The position numbers and the translations under genes are program-made. Shown here one piece after another: positions 1-7,697 of a stretch of 49,308 nt of DNA; positions within the stretch are counted from its first letter, which is position 1, and every line of letters starts with the position of its first letter. Source of the stretch: Clostridiaceae bacterium (lineage in GTDB: Bacteria; Bacillota_A; Clostridia; Clostridiales; Clostridiaceae); the NCBI GenBank assembly GCA_029256485.1, contig JAQSXU010000019.1:1-49308 (forward strand), in the 5' to 3' direction. The notes under the pieces were generated by a model. That model saw only the letters and a list, made by a program, of their open reading frames with translations. It ran no database searches and was not told the origin of the DNA.

Positions 1-15
1 ATATAAATTAAATAT

Positions 16-91
16 GCTGGCATGGCTCAGTTGGTAGAGCAATTGATTTGTAATCAATAGGTCGCGGGTTCAAATCCTGCTGCCAGCACCA
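16..91 (+). tRNA. tRNA-Thr (anticodon TGT)
   Basis: Complete cloverleaf with a 7-bp acceptor stem (GCTGGCA/TGCCAGC), discriminator A and an encoded CCA end. The anticodon loop TTTGTAA gives TGT, reading ACA. It is the first of five closely packed tRNA genes that probably share one transcript; the promoter lies outside or at the very edge of the window. Confidence 0.96.
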
Positions 92-96
92 GGTAC

Positions 97-181
97 GGAG
101 GAGTTCCCGAGTGGCCAAAGGGGGCAGACTGTAAATCTGTTACGTAATGTTTCGATGGTTCGAATCCATCCTCCTCCACCA
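97..181 (+). tRNA. tRNA-Tyr (anticodon GTA)
   Basis: Class II tRNA of 85 nt with a long variable arm, acceptor stem GGAGGAG/CTCCTCC, anticodon loop CTGTAAA (GTA) and encoded CCA. It starts five bases after the upstream tRNA-Thr and is identical over its full length to the second tRNA-Tyr at 376-460. Confidence 0.96.
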
Positions 182-187
182 TAAAAT

Positions 188-263
188 GGGCGCATAGCTC
201 AGCTGGGAGAGCATCTGCCTTACAAGCAGAGGGTCACAGGTTCGAGCCCTGTTGTGCCCACCA
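188..263 (+). tRNA. tRNA-Val (anticodon TAC)
   Basis: Acceptor stem GGGCGCA/TGTGCCC, anticodon loop CTTACAA giving TAC (codon GTA), encoded CCA. It sits between the two Thr-Tyr pairs. Confidence 0.95.
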
Positions 264-294
264 TTTTATTTAATTTATATAGACAAAATAATGC

Positions 295-370
<76 letters not shown>

Positions 371-375
371 TGTAT

Positions 376-460
376 GGAGGAGTTCCCGAGTGGCCAAAGG
401 GGGCAGACTGTAAATCTGTTACGTAATGTTTCGATGGTTCGAATCCATCCTCCTCCACCA
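376..460 (+). tRNA. tRNA-Tyr (anticodon GTA), second copy
   Basis: Identical in sequence to the tRNA-Tyr at 97-181, including the CCA end. The Thr-Tyr pair is therefore duplicated around tRNA-Val. Confidence 0.96.
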
Positions 461-485
461 AAGACACTAGGATTAGTGTCTTTTA
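461..485 (+). terminator. Terminator of the tRNA cluster
   Basis: Hairpin AGACACTA/TAGTGTCT followed by a short T run directly after the last CCA. It closes the tRNA transcript before the SAM leader. Confidence 0.75.
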
Positions 486-510
486 AGTTTGTAAAAATTA
501 TATATAGTTA

Positions 511-612
511 CTCTTATCAAGAGAGGTGGAGGGAAAGGGCCCTATGAAACCCGGCAACCGGTGCATTGCATTATGGTGCCAATTCCTGCGGATTATTTCT
601 GCAAGATAAGAG
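511..612 (+). promoter_or_regulatory. SAM-I (S-box) riboswitch
   Basis: Classic S-box core: P1 arms CTCTTATC (511-518) and GATAAGAG (605-612), then the conserved segments GAGAGGTGGAGGGA, GGGCCCTATGAAACCCGGCAACC and GGTGCCAATTCCTGC. It lies directly upstream of metK, the usual target. SAM binding is expected to favour the terminator at 627-653 and switch metK off. Confidence 0.96.
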
Positions 613-626
613 AGTTGTTAGTAATT

Positions 627-653
627 AACCTCTTCTTATGAAGAGGTTTTTTT
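627..653 (+). terminator. SAM-riboswitch expression-platform terminator
   Basis: Stem AACCTCTTC/GAAGAGGTT with a TTAT loop and a seven-T tail, between the riboswitch aptamer and metK. It ends 36 bases before the metK start. Confidence 0.9.
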
Positions 654-689
654 ATTAAATAGTGTGTTGAGAAAGGTGGAAAGGGAATA

Positions 690-1865
690 ATGAGAAGATT
701 ATTTACATCAGAATCTGTTACTGAAGGACATCCAGATAAAATATGTGATCAGATTTCAGATGCAGTATTAGATGCAATATTAGAAAACGACCCTGATGGT
801 AGGGTTGCCTGTGAAGCCACTGTAACCACTGGTATGGTTATGGTTATGGGAGAAATATCTACAAAATGTTACGTTGATATTCCAAAGATAGTTAGAAAAA
901 CAATAGAGGATATAGGTTACACAAGAGCTAAATATGGTTTCGATGCAGATACCTGTGCAATACTTACTTCAATTGATGAGCAGTCAGCAGATATTGCATT
1001 AGGTGTAAACGAAGCTTTAGAATCAAAAAAAGGACAGATGGATAAGGTAGAAGCTATTGGAGCTGGTGATCAAGGAATGATGTTTGGGTTTGCTACAAAC
1101 GAGACTCCTGAATATATGCCTATGCCAATAGCAATGGCACATAAGCTTTCTAGAAGACTTGCGGAGGTCAGAAAGAACGGTACATTAGATTATTTAAGAC
1201 CAGACGGCAAAACACAAGTTACAGTTGAATATGAAGATGATAAGCCAGTAAGAATAGACACTATAGTAATATCAACTCAACATAGTCCAGAAGTAACTAG
1301 GGAACAAATTGAGAAAGATATGATTGAATTTGTAATTAGAAAAGTTATTCCGCATGACTTGCTAGATGAAAATACAAAGTATTATATCAATCCAACAGGA
1401 AGATTTGTTATAGGCGGACCTCAGGGAGATTCAGGCCTAACAGGAAGAAAGATTATTGTTGATACCTATGGTGGATATGGAAGACATGGAGGGGGAGCTT
1501 TTTCAGGAAAAGATCCAACAAAAGTTGATAGATCCGCAGCATATGCAGCAAGATGGGTAGCTAAGAATCTAGTGGCTGCTGGGGTTTCAGATAAACTTGA
1601 AATAGAATTGGCATATGCAATTGGTGTGGCAAAACCAGTATCCATTGAGGTTGATACATTTGGAACAGGGAAAATATCTGATGATAAAATTGTTGATATA
1701 ATAGGCAAAGTATTCGATTTAAGGCCAGCTGCAATTATAAAAGATTTGGATTTAAGAAGACCTATATATAAACAGGTTGCGGCTTATGGCCATTTTGGAA
1801 GAACAGATTTAAATCTTCCGTGGGAAAAGTTAAACAAAGTTTCTGAAATAAAAAAATATATGTAA
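690..1865 (+). CDS. metK: S-adenosylmethionine synthetase
   Basis: Cytosolic enzyme that makes S-adenosylmethionine from methionine and ATP. The 391-residue length is typical. The N-terminus has [15 protein letters not shown] (the ATP/methionine-binding region), followed by [10 protein letters not shown] near residue 127 and [16 protein letters not shown] near residue 268, the family signature for phosphate binding. The ATG follows a clear AAGGTGG ribosome site. It stands alone behind the SAM-I riboswitch and ends at a strong terminator, so it is a monocistronic unit under SAM feedback. Confidence 0.98.
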   Translation: MRRLFTSESVTEGHPDKICDQISDAVLDAILENDPDGRVACEATVTTGMVMVMGEISTKCYVDIPKIVRKTIEDIGYTRAKYGFDADTCAILTSIDEQSADIALGVNEALESKKGQMDKVEAIGAGDQGMMFGFATNETPEYMPMPIAMAHKLSRRLAEVRKNGTLDYLRPDGKTQVTVEYEDDKPVRIDTIVISTQHSPEVTREQIEKDMIEFVIRKVIPHDLLDENTKYYINPTGRFVIGGPQGDSGLTGRKIIVDTYGGYGRHGGGAFSGKDPTKVDRSAAYAARWVAKNLVAAGVSDKLEIELAYAIGVAKPVSIEVDTFGTGKISDDKIVDIIGKVFDLRPAAIIKDLDLRRPIYKQVAAYGHFGRTDLNLPWEKLNKVSEIKKYM

Positions 1866-1874
1866 TTTATTTAT

Positions 1875-1908
1875 AAGGATTTCTTTTTTACATAAGAAAT
1901 CCTTTTTT
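1875..1908 (+). terminator. metK terminator
   Basis: Stem AAGGATTTCTT/AAGAAATCCTT followed by TTTTTTATTTT, ten bases after the metK stop. Confidence 0.9.
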
Positions 1909-2062
1909 ATTTTAAGCGGTAATTTGCTCTATGAAATTATTTTAATAAATACTTACATTTTTTATGATATAATAATAATACGTTTTATAAGGTGTGATTT
2001 TCAATATTTGAATAAACTATAAGAATATTGTTAAACATTATAATAATAGTAGGTGAAATTTT

Positions 2063-4167
2063 ATGCAGGAAATACAAGGTTCTATTGAAGATATAGTGTT
2101 TAAAAATGATGATAATGGATATACTGTAGCTAAGTTAAAAGATGATAAAACAACTATAACCATTGTTGGATGCTTGCCATATATTATTGAAGGACAAAAT
2201 GTGAAATTAAAGGGAGAATGGGCAATACATCCACAGTTTGGTCAGCAATTCAAGGTAGAGAGTATTGAGGAAATAGTTCCTAGTTCTCTAACTGGGATTG
2301 AGAGATATTTATCCTCTGGAATTATTATGGGCATAGGACCTGTTACTGCAAAAAAGATTGTAGAGAAATTTGGAGAAAAAACATTAGAAGTTTTTATGGT
2401 GTCACACCAAATCAGTGCCTAAAAATCCATAAAAGGTTTGGCGGTGAATCTATTTCTGTAGTAAAAAATAATCCTTATGTGCTTACAGATGAAATTTCCG
2501 GAATTGGCTTTAAAACTGCAGATAAAATTGCTAGAAGTATAGGAATAGAAGCTAATTCGCCATTTAGGATTCAAAGTGGAATTATTTATATAGTTAATCA
2601 ATTCTGTATGCTAGGAAATACATATATGCCAATGAACAAATTGTTAAAAGAAAGTGTGTCTATTTTAGGCGTAAAGCAAAGTGAAGTTGAAGAAAATATA
2701 ATACAATGTACAGTTGACGGGAAACTGAAAATTGATACGGTAGAAAATAATAACTGCGTTTTTACAGTACCATATTATTACTGTGAATTAGGAGTTACAA
2801 GAAAAATACTTTCTCTTTGCTTCAATAAATATGAAGATTTAAAAATTGACATTGAAAATGATATAAATGAATTTGAGAAGGATAATAATATTAATTTTGC
2901 ACCTTCACAAAAAGAAGCCATTAGAGGAGCATTAGAAAATGGTGTTGAAATTATTACAGGTGGCCCAGGAACTGGTAAAACCACTATCATTAACTGTATT
3001 ACAGAAATATTTGAAAAGTATAGCCTAACGGTTATGATGGCTGCACCTACAGGAAGAGCAGCAAAAAGGATGACGGAAACAACTGGCAGAGAAGCAAAGA
3101 CAATTCACAGGTTATTAGAAATGGGTATAAATGAGCAGGAAAGTGATATGCTGTTTAATAGGGGAGAAGAGTCACCACTTGAATGCGATGTAATAATAGT
3201 GGATGAGGCATCAATGATAGATATTATGCTCATGAATAATCTTCTAAGAGCAATATCATTGGGTACAAGGCTGATTATTGTGGGAGATGTAGATCAATTG
3301 CCTTCAGTTGGGCCTGGAAATGTATTAAGGGATTTAATTGAAAGTAATTGTGTTAAAGTGGTTAGACTAAGGGACATATTCAGGCAATCGGAAAAAAGTA
3401 TGATAACCTTAAATGCTCATAAGATAAATAATGGTGAGATGCCAATTTTAAATGAAAAGGATAAGGATTTTTATTTTATAAGATGTGAAGAACAGAATAA
3501 AATTATAGATACACTAATTCAGCTAATTGATACTAGACTGCCTAAATTCAATAAAAGCTGGAACAAGAAATCTGATATTCAAATTTTATCTCCAATGAGG
3601 AAGGGAATACTTGGAGTATCTAATTTAAATAAAATGCTTCAAAGTGTTTTAAATCCACCCGATAAATCTAAAAATGAAAAGGAAGTAAGAGATATTATCT
3701 TCAGGGTTGGCGATAAGGTAATGCAGACAAAAAATAATTACTCGTTAAAATGGACTAGAATTAGCGGCTATGGAGAAAATGAAGGACTTGGCATATTTAA
3801 TGGGGATGTGGGTTTTATCGAAGAAATTAATCATGATAATAATACTGTAAGTATTATATTTGATGATGAGAGAAGAGTAATTTATGATAATATTTATCTA
3901 GATGAAGTTGATCTTGCATATGCAATTACTATTCATAAGAGCCAGGGAAGTGAATTTCCAGTAGTAGTAATGCCGGTTTTTAACGGTCCGCCTTTACTAA
4001 TGAATAGAAACTTGTTTTACACAGGTATTACTAGAGCTAAGAAGTTAGTGGTTTTAGTGGGGTCAATAAAGGCAATTAAGCACATGATTGACAACAATAG
4101 AAGTTTTGAGAGATATTCACTATTAAAGTGGAGAATTAAGGATATTATTGAGAGTGATATAGTATGA
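2063..4167 (+). pseudogene. recD2: RecD2/YrrC-type helicase gene with internal deletion and frameshift
   Basis: Two reading frames together match a RecD2 (RecD/TraA family) 5'-3' DNA helicase. Frame one (2063-2422) carries the N-terminal OB region and the first helix-hairpin-helix, and stays family-like up to TLEVF. Frame two becomes family-like at about 2394 (YGVTPNQC, then KIHKRFGGESI), before its first ATG at 2479, and holds Walker A GGPGTGKTT, DEASMID, GDVDQLPSVGPG and the late motif AITIHKSQGSEF. About 40 residues expected between them, including the second hairpin-helix, are missing. The frames are offset so that the lost DNA is not a multiple of three. The C-terminal part from 2479 could still be translated. 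It overlaps the next gene by four bases. A sequencing or assembly error cannot be excluded. Confidence 0.85.
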
Positions 4168-5168
4168 AAATAAATATATGGGAAAATAAAGTTAGTGAAT
4201 TTATTTATGAATGGAGTAATGGTAATGAAAAAGTATTGAATATTACTTCAGTACCATTTAATTCTTCAATATACCTATTAAAAACAATTATATCCTATGT
4301 ATATAATCAAAAAAAAATTATGTATATTACTGGGGAAAACGAAAAAGAAATTGATTTAATAGATAATATAAAACAATCTACAAAATTCAGAGGATATACA
4401 TATATTAGATCCAAAAGTATAAGTGCTGATAGCCCATTAGTAATATGTAATTATGAAAATGCGGAAGCTAGCTTGGAAAAGTATGATTTGATAATATACA
4501 ATGAGGTTAGAAGTCTTCCAGTGCATACAAAAGACCAAATTATTAATTTGGCTAAAGATAAATGCAAAGAAAACGGTAAAATAATATTTTATTCCATTGA
4601 AGGAATTGAAAATGATAATAAAGAAATATTACTTCCTGTAAATAGAAGCAGATTGCCGCAAAGTGAGCCTAGAGTTGTGCTTACCAGATTAGATATTAAC
4701 AAAGAGATACCATATGTAATTTATGAATATTTGAATTGGTCATTAAGCTCAATGAGAAAAGTAATAATTTATGTTCCAAGTATGGAACGATTGGTAAATG
4801 TTTATGGTCATATAAGCCAATGCGGAAGTAATTTAACTAAAAATATTTACTGCTATCATACAGGGGACAATGGTAAAGTGATTATAAATTTTAAACATGT
4901 AAAGGATGGAATCTTAATAACAGATGATTTTTCTTCTATATTCAATAATATAAGAAATCTTGACAAAATGATATTTTTTACTAATGATGGATTATATGAT
5001 TATAAGAAATTGGTTTATTTATGCAGTTCAAATTTACAAGGTAAAAAAGATTATAGAGGAGAGATAATTTTTTTATCTAACTCAGAAACCGATGATATGG
5101 ATACTGCTAGAAAAATAATAAGGGATTTTAATAGAGAAGCATGGGAAAGAAATTTATTAGATATATAA
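4164..5168 (+). CDS. Degenerate ComFA-like helicase-fold protein
   Basis: A 334-residue protein placed exactly where ComFA would sit, overlapping recD2 (ATGA) on one side and comFC on the other. The layout resembles a superfamily 2 helicase: a strand-helix at residues 25-60, a DLIIYNEVRSLP stretch in the place of the ComFA DEAD-like box, a RKVIIYVPSMERL strand like the start of the second RecA domain, and DGILITDDFS near motif V. The Walker A GKT is absent (SVPFNSSIYL instead) and the acidic box is YNEV. I infer a catalytically inactive ComFA relative. No function is assigned; a role beside ComFC in DNA uptake or repair is possible. Confidence 0.6.
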   Translation: MKINIWENKVSEFIYEWSNGNEKVLNITSVPFNSSIYLLKTIISYVYNQKKIMYITGENEKEIDLIDNIKQSTKFRGYTYIRSKSISADSPLVICNYENAEASLEKYDLIIYNEVRSLPVHTKDQIINLAKDKCKENGKIIFYSIEGIENDNKEILLPVNRSRLPQSEPRVVLTRLDINKEIPYVIYEYLNWSLSSMRKVIIYVPSMERLVNVYGHISQCGSNLTKNIYCYHTGDNGKVIINFKHVKDGILITDDFSSIFNNIRNLDKMIFFTNDGLYDYKKLVYLCSSNLQGKKDYRGEIIFLSNSETDDMDTARKIIRDFNREAWERNLLDI

Positions 5169-5821
5169 GATATATTTTCAATTGCATAGTGGAGTTAATT
5201 TATCCTTCATTGGAACAATGTATATTGTGTGGTAATCTTCTTGAAAATCATGAATTCCTATGTGAAGATTGCTTAAATAGTATAACAAAGTGTTCAGTTC
5301 CAATGGTAGTTAAGAGAGAAAGAGAAATTAAATGTTTCAGCTTCGCATATTATTCAAGAACAACTATGGAATTGATATTAAAGTTTAAATATAAAAATAA
5401 TTTTATATGTTCTGAGGCATTAAGTTGTTTTATGGCTGATGCATATATAAAAAACTCAATTAATTGTGATTTAATTACATACGTTCCATTAACAAAGCTT
5501 TCTTGTAGGAAAAGAGGGTTTAATCAAAGTGAAATTCTTGCAAGGTTAATTGGCAGAAGACTAAATATACCTGTTAAGGCAATGTTAATAAAAAGTAAGG
5601 AAACTAAAGATCAAATTGGACTAAGCGGCGAGAAACGCTGGGAAAATATTAAAGACAGCTTCCAAATAAAAATTGATAAAACTAAAATAAAGGACAAAAC
5701 AATATTAATTATAGATGATGTTATTACCACTGGTGCTACCTCATATAGCTGCAGTGAAGTGTTATTAAAAAATGGAGCTAAGGAAATTGTTATATTGACT
5801 GCAGCAAAAAGTAAGATATAA
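5141..5821 (+). CDS. comFC: ComFC/ComF phosphoribosyltransferase-like protein
   Basis: A 226-residue protein of the ComF family, needed for late steps of natural DNA uptake in competent bacteria. The N-terminal zinc ribbon has CILC and CEDC pairs (residues about 27-46). The C-terminal half is a type I phosphoribosyltransferase fold with the PRPP loop ILIIDDVITTGAT near residue 190 and the preceding YVPLTKLSCRKRGFNQSE segment. It overlaps the upstream gene by 28 bases, which suggests translational coupling; its own ribosome site is weak. Its 3' end overlaps a strong promoter for the RNA at 5829-6110. Confidence 0.9.
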   Translation: MGKKFIRYIRYIFNCIVELIYPSLEQCILCGNLLENHEFLCEDCLNSITKCSVPMVVKREREIKCFSFAYYSRTTMELILKFKYKNNFICSEALSCFMADAYIKNSINCDLITYVPLTKLSCRKRGFNQSEILARLIGRRLNIPVKAMLIKSKETKDQIGLSGEKRWENIKDSFQIKIDKTKIKDKTILIIDDVITTGATSYSCSEVLLKNGAKEIVILTAAKSKI

Positions 5822-5822
5822 T
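5795..5822 (+). promoter_or_regulatory. Near-consensus sigma-A promoter for the ncRNA, inside the end of comFC
   Basis: TTGACT at 5795-5800, a 16-bp spacer and TATAAT at 5817-5822. The -10 box straddles the comFC stop codon. Predicted start of transcription is about 5829, just before the structured RNA. Confidence 0.75.
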
Positions 5823-5828
5823 GTAATA

Positions 5829-6110
5829 GTAATATAATTTTATATTATAAATTAAGCTAGGTTTGTGGTTGAAAGTCGATGCCAGTCGCAGGCAAAACGA
5901 TCCACGTAAGTTAAATAAAATGTTTAATGAGCATGGTGCGGCTTAGAAGTTAGTCCTGCCGCTTAAAGCGAGAGAATTAGTAGTGAGAGGGTAATTCCGG
6001 GTAGCAAAACTTCCAGCAGGCGAGTGTGGGGTCAAAGACCAGGTCAACTGGCTTAAGAATGCATTAATAATGCGATATGGCGGTCTCTTATGAGGCTGCT
6101 ATATTTATTT
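5829..6110 (+). ncRNA. Structured non-coding RNA, probably the raiA-motif RNA
   Basis: A non-coding stretch of about 280 nt with its own promoter. Nested pairings are visible: GTGG 865-868 with CCAC 902-905, TCG 876-878 with CGA 898-900, GCC 881-883 with GGC 891-893, GCGGC 938-942 with GCCGC 958-962, GAATTA 974-979 with TAATTC 992-997 (all offsets from 5000), then CCAG/CTGG and GCATT/AATGC hairpins near 6039-6073. It ends in GGCGGTCTC/GAGGCTGCT plus a T-rich tail (6079-6110), which looks like a terminator. In clostridia the raiA RNA lies near the raiA (hpf) gene. Here hpf is 5.8 kb away across an insertion. The name rests on synteny, not on matching a covariance model. Confidence 0.55.
6018..6110 (+). 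repeat. 93-bp direct repeat, left copy (3' end of the ncRNA)
   Basis: Runs from AGGCGAGTGTGGGGTCAAA to ATATTTATTT. It matches 10842-10934 with about six substitutions in 93 positions. This copy is the natural 3' end of the RNA at 5829-6110; the other copy has no RNA body in front of it. Confidence 0.93.
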
Positions 6111-6113
6111 GTA

Positions 6114-6148
6114 TTTTAGAACCACAGGTTTTACCTGTGGTTCTAAAA
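6114..6148 (+). terminator. Left-end hairpin of the IS200-like element
   Basis: A perfect 16-bp inverted repeat (TTTTAGAACCACAGGT/ACCTGTGGTTCTAAAA) with a three-base loop, directly after the ncRNA tail and upstream of the transposase gene. IS200 elements carry such a left-end hairpin, which also blocks incoming transcription. Confidence 0.75.
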
Positions 6149-6241
6149 AGATTATAGCTATGAGTAGAAAAAATGAACCTCCATTGCTAATATAAAATTA
6201 GGTTCGCCAACCAAGTTTTATAAGCAAAGGAGGTAATCCAA

Positions 6242-6715
6242 ATGGATAGTCAGAGTTTAGCACATAGTAAATGGAATTGCAAATATCATATTGTGTTTGC
6301 ACCCAAATATCGTAGACAGATAATTTATGGGAAAGTAAAGGCAGATGTAGGGCAGATACTTAGGAATTTATGCCAGCATAAAGGGGTAGAAATAATAGAA
6401 GCAAATGTATGTCCAGACCGCATTCATATGCTGGTGAGTATACCACCAAAGTTAAGTGTAGCACAGTTTATGGGATACTTGAAAGGTAAGAGTTCGCTTA
6501 TGATATTCGATAGGCATGCCAATCTTAAATATAAGTATGGGAATAGACAATTTTGGTGTAAAGGATATTATGTTGACACAGTTGGAAGAAATAAAAAGGC
6601 AATAGAAGAATATATAAAGAACCAATTACAGGAAGATATTGCAAGTGATCAAATAAGTATGAAAGAATTTATTGACCCGTTTACGGGTGAGCCAGAAAAT
6701 AAAGGCAATAAATAA
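6242..6715 (+). CDS. tnpA: IS200-type Y1 transposase, HUH motif altered
   Basis: A 157-residue IS200/IS605 TnpA, which cuts and rejoins single-stranded DNA ends through a tyrosine. The start follows an AAAGGAGG site. Family features are WNCKYHIVFAPKYRRQ at the N-terminus, YLKGKSSLMIFDRHANL near residue 80, and FWCKGYYVDTVGRNKKAIEEYI with the catalytic tyrosine region near residues 107-125. The HUH metal site, normally PDHIHML, reads PDRIHML because the codon is CGC in place of CAC, so one metal-binding histidine is gone. This copy is probably inactive or weak unless another transposase acts in trans. Confidence 0.9.
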   Translation: MDSQSLAHSKWNCKYHIVFAPKYRRQIIYGKVKADVGQILRNLCQHKGVEIIEANVCPDRIHMLVSIPPKLSVAQFMGYLKGKSSLMIFDRHANLKYKYGNRQFWCKGYYVDTVGRNKKAIEEYIKNQLQEDIASDQISMKEFIDPFTGEPENKGNK

Positions 6716-6817
6716 ATGACCCCTTTTAGGGGTAAACAGTAAAATTGTGCGGTTGGCGGACTATTTAGCGTGTCTTGAGACACAGCCAGCATTATGCCCT
6801 TATAGGGCTAGAGCAAA

Positions 6818-6839
6818 CCACCCATTTTATAATGGGTGG
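6818..6839 (+). repeat. Right-end hairpin of the IS200-like element
   Basis: Inverted repeat CCACCCATT/AATGGGTGG with a TTAT loop, of the kind TnpA recognises as single-stranded DNA. RHS-like coding sequence starts within a few bases of it. Confidence 0.65.
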
Positions 6840-7280
6840 ACATATACCTGGGAAAAAGGAAGACAACTAAAGTCTATGATTGGAAATGGACATAGTATAA
6901 GCTATAAATATAATGATTCCGGAATAAGGAATCAGAAGACAGTAGATGGAGTAACAACTAATTACCGTCTAGTTGGAGATAAGGTAACATACGAAGATAA
7001 TGGAACTTACAAAATATATTATTCATATGATGCTTCAGGAAGCCTTGTAAGCATGAGCTTAAATGGTGCAGAATACTACTATATAAGAAATGCACAGGGA
7101 GATATAATTGGACTTTTTGATAAAACAGGAGCACAGGTTATAGCATATACCTATGATACTTGGGGTAAGCTGATATCAACTACTGAAAGTTTGGCAAGTA
7201 CTGTAGGATCTAAGAATCCATACAGAATTTTCAAAATTATTGATGCTAGGGTCTTGGTCATTACTTTTGAAAGCCATTAA
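6840..7280 (+). pseudogene. RHS/YD-repeat protein fragment
   Basis: From about 6840 to 7229 the frame reads as the C-terminal part of an RHS (YD-repeat) shell protein: TYTWEKGRQLKSM, ISYKYNDSGIRNQKTVDG, YYYIRNAQGDIIGLFD, AYTYDTWGKLIST, ending at SKNPYR. RHS proteins normally continue with YRGYYYDEETGLYYLQSRYY and then a toxin tip. Here unrelated residues and a stop follow. The 5' side ends at the IS200 right hairpin, so the open frame upstream of 6840 is IS sequence and the fragment has no proper start. It is a remnant with both ends lost, and no immunity gene is recognisable beside it. Confidence 0.8.
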
Positions 7281-7394
7281 AAATCCTCCAAAAAAATTTT
7301 ACTTAAATTATATATTATATGCAAATGTTTTCTAAGTGTTACTAATATTCATTTTAGTTTATGGTGAATTTATTTAATAATTTACATTAATTAA

Positions 7395-7425
7395 AGTTAT
7401 TATCGAAAGATAGTAACTATTTTTT
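7395..7425 (+). terminator. Hairpin terminator after the RHS fragment
   Basis: Stem AGTTATTATC/GATAGTAACT with a GAAA loop and a six-T tail. The rest of 7281-7697 holds no convincing gene: one 66-codon open stretch (7391-7588) overlaps this hairpin and lacks a start. Confidence 0.7.
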
Positions 7426-7605
7426 GATAGAACAAATTGAAACTATACATGAAATATTATGGAAAAAGGTAGAAATGGGTTTGTTAGACAGAAATAATGC
7501 AACTTTTATTTTATTATCTAATATTAATAATATTAAAGCTGTTAGAAAAAAATATTACCATTGCTATTTAAGAAAGGCTAGTATATAATAATTTTGCCGA
7601 ATAAA

Positions 7606-7626
7606 TGATAATAAAATTCAATATCA
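7606..7626 (+). promoter_or_regulatory. Possible Fur-like operator upstream of the iron permease
   Basis: AT-rich dyad TGATA(N11)TATCA about 70 bases before the efeU start. Half-sites resemble Fur boxes, but spacing is longer than the usual 7-1-7 form, so this is a weak call. Confidence 0.25.
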
Positions 7627-7697
7627 AATGGTATTAGTTATCAAATATTAAATTCGAAATTATTATTAAATAGGATTAATGAAAGGAGTAGTTAAAG

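Larger units (their letters stand above)
6114..6840 (+). mobile_element. IS200/IS605-family element (IS200 type, tnpA only)
   Basis: About 0.7 kb holding one Y1 transposase gene and no tnpB. The left end is the hairpin at 6114-6148. The right end is the CCACCCATT/AATGGGTGG hairpin at 6818-6839. There are no terminal inverted or target repeats, as expected for this single-strand transposition family. Exact ends are estimated. The right side abuts an RHS fragment, so the element probably landed in, or was joined to, an RHS gene. Confidence 0.8.

Noticed and set aside
5860..6105. Group II intron or intron remnant, because of GAAAGTC-like 5' sequence and dense structure.
   Set aside because: No domain V signature, no reverse transcriptase gene, and the region has its own promoter and terminator-like end.
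6747..6839. Upstream part of the open frame that runs into the RHS fragment, as an RHS N-terminus.
   Set aside because: This DNA is the IS200 right end, including its terminal hairpin; the open frame is fortuitous.
7391..7588. A 66-codon open stretch (IHEILWKKVEMGLLDRNN region) as a small gene.
   Set aside because: No acceptable start or ribosome site, and its 5' part overlaps a hairpin terminator. It may be a decayed gene.
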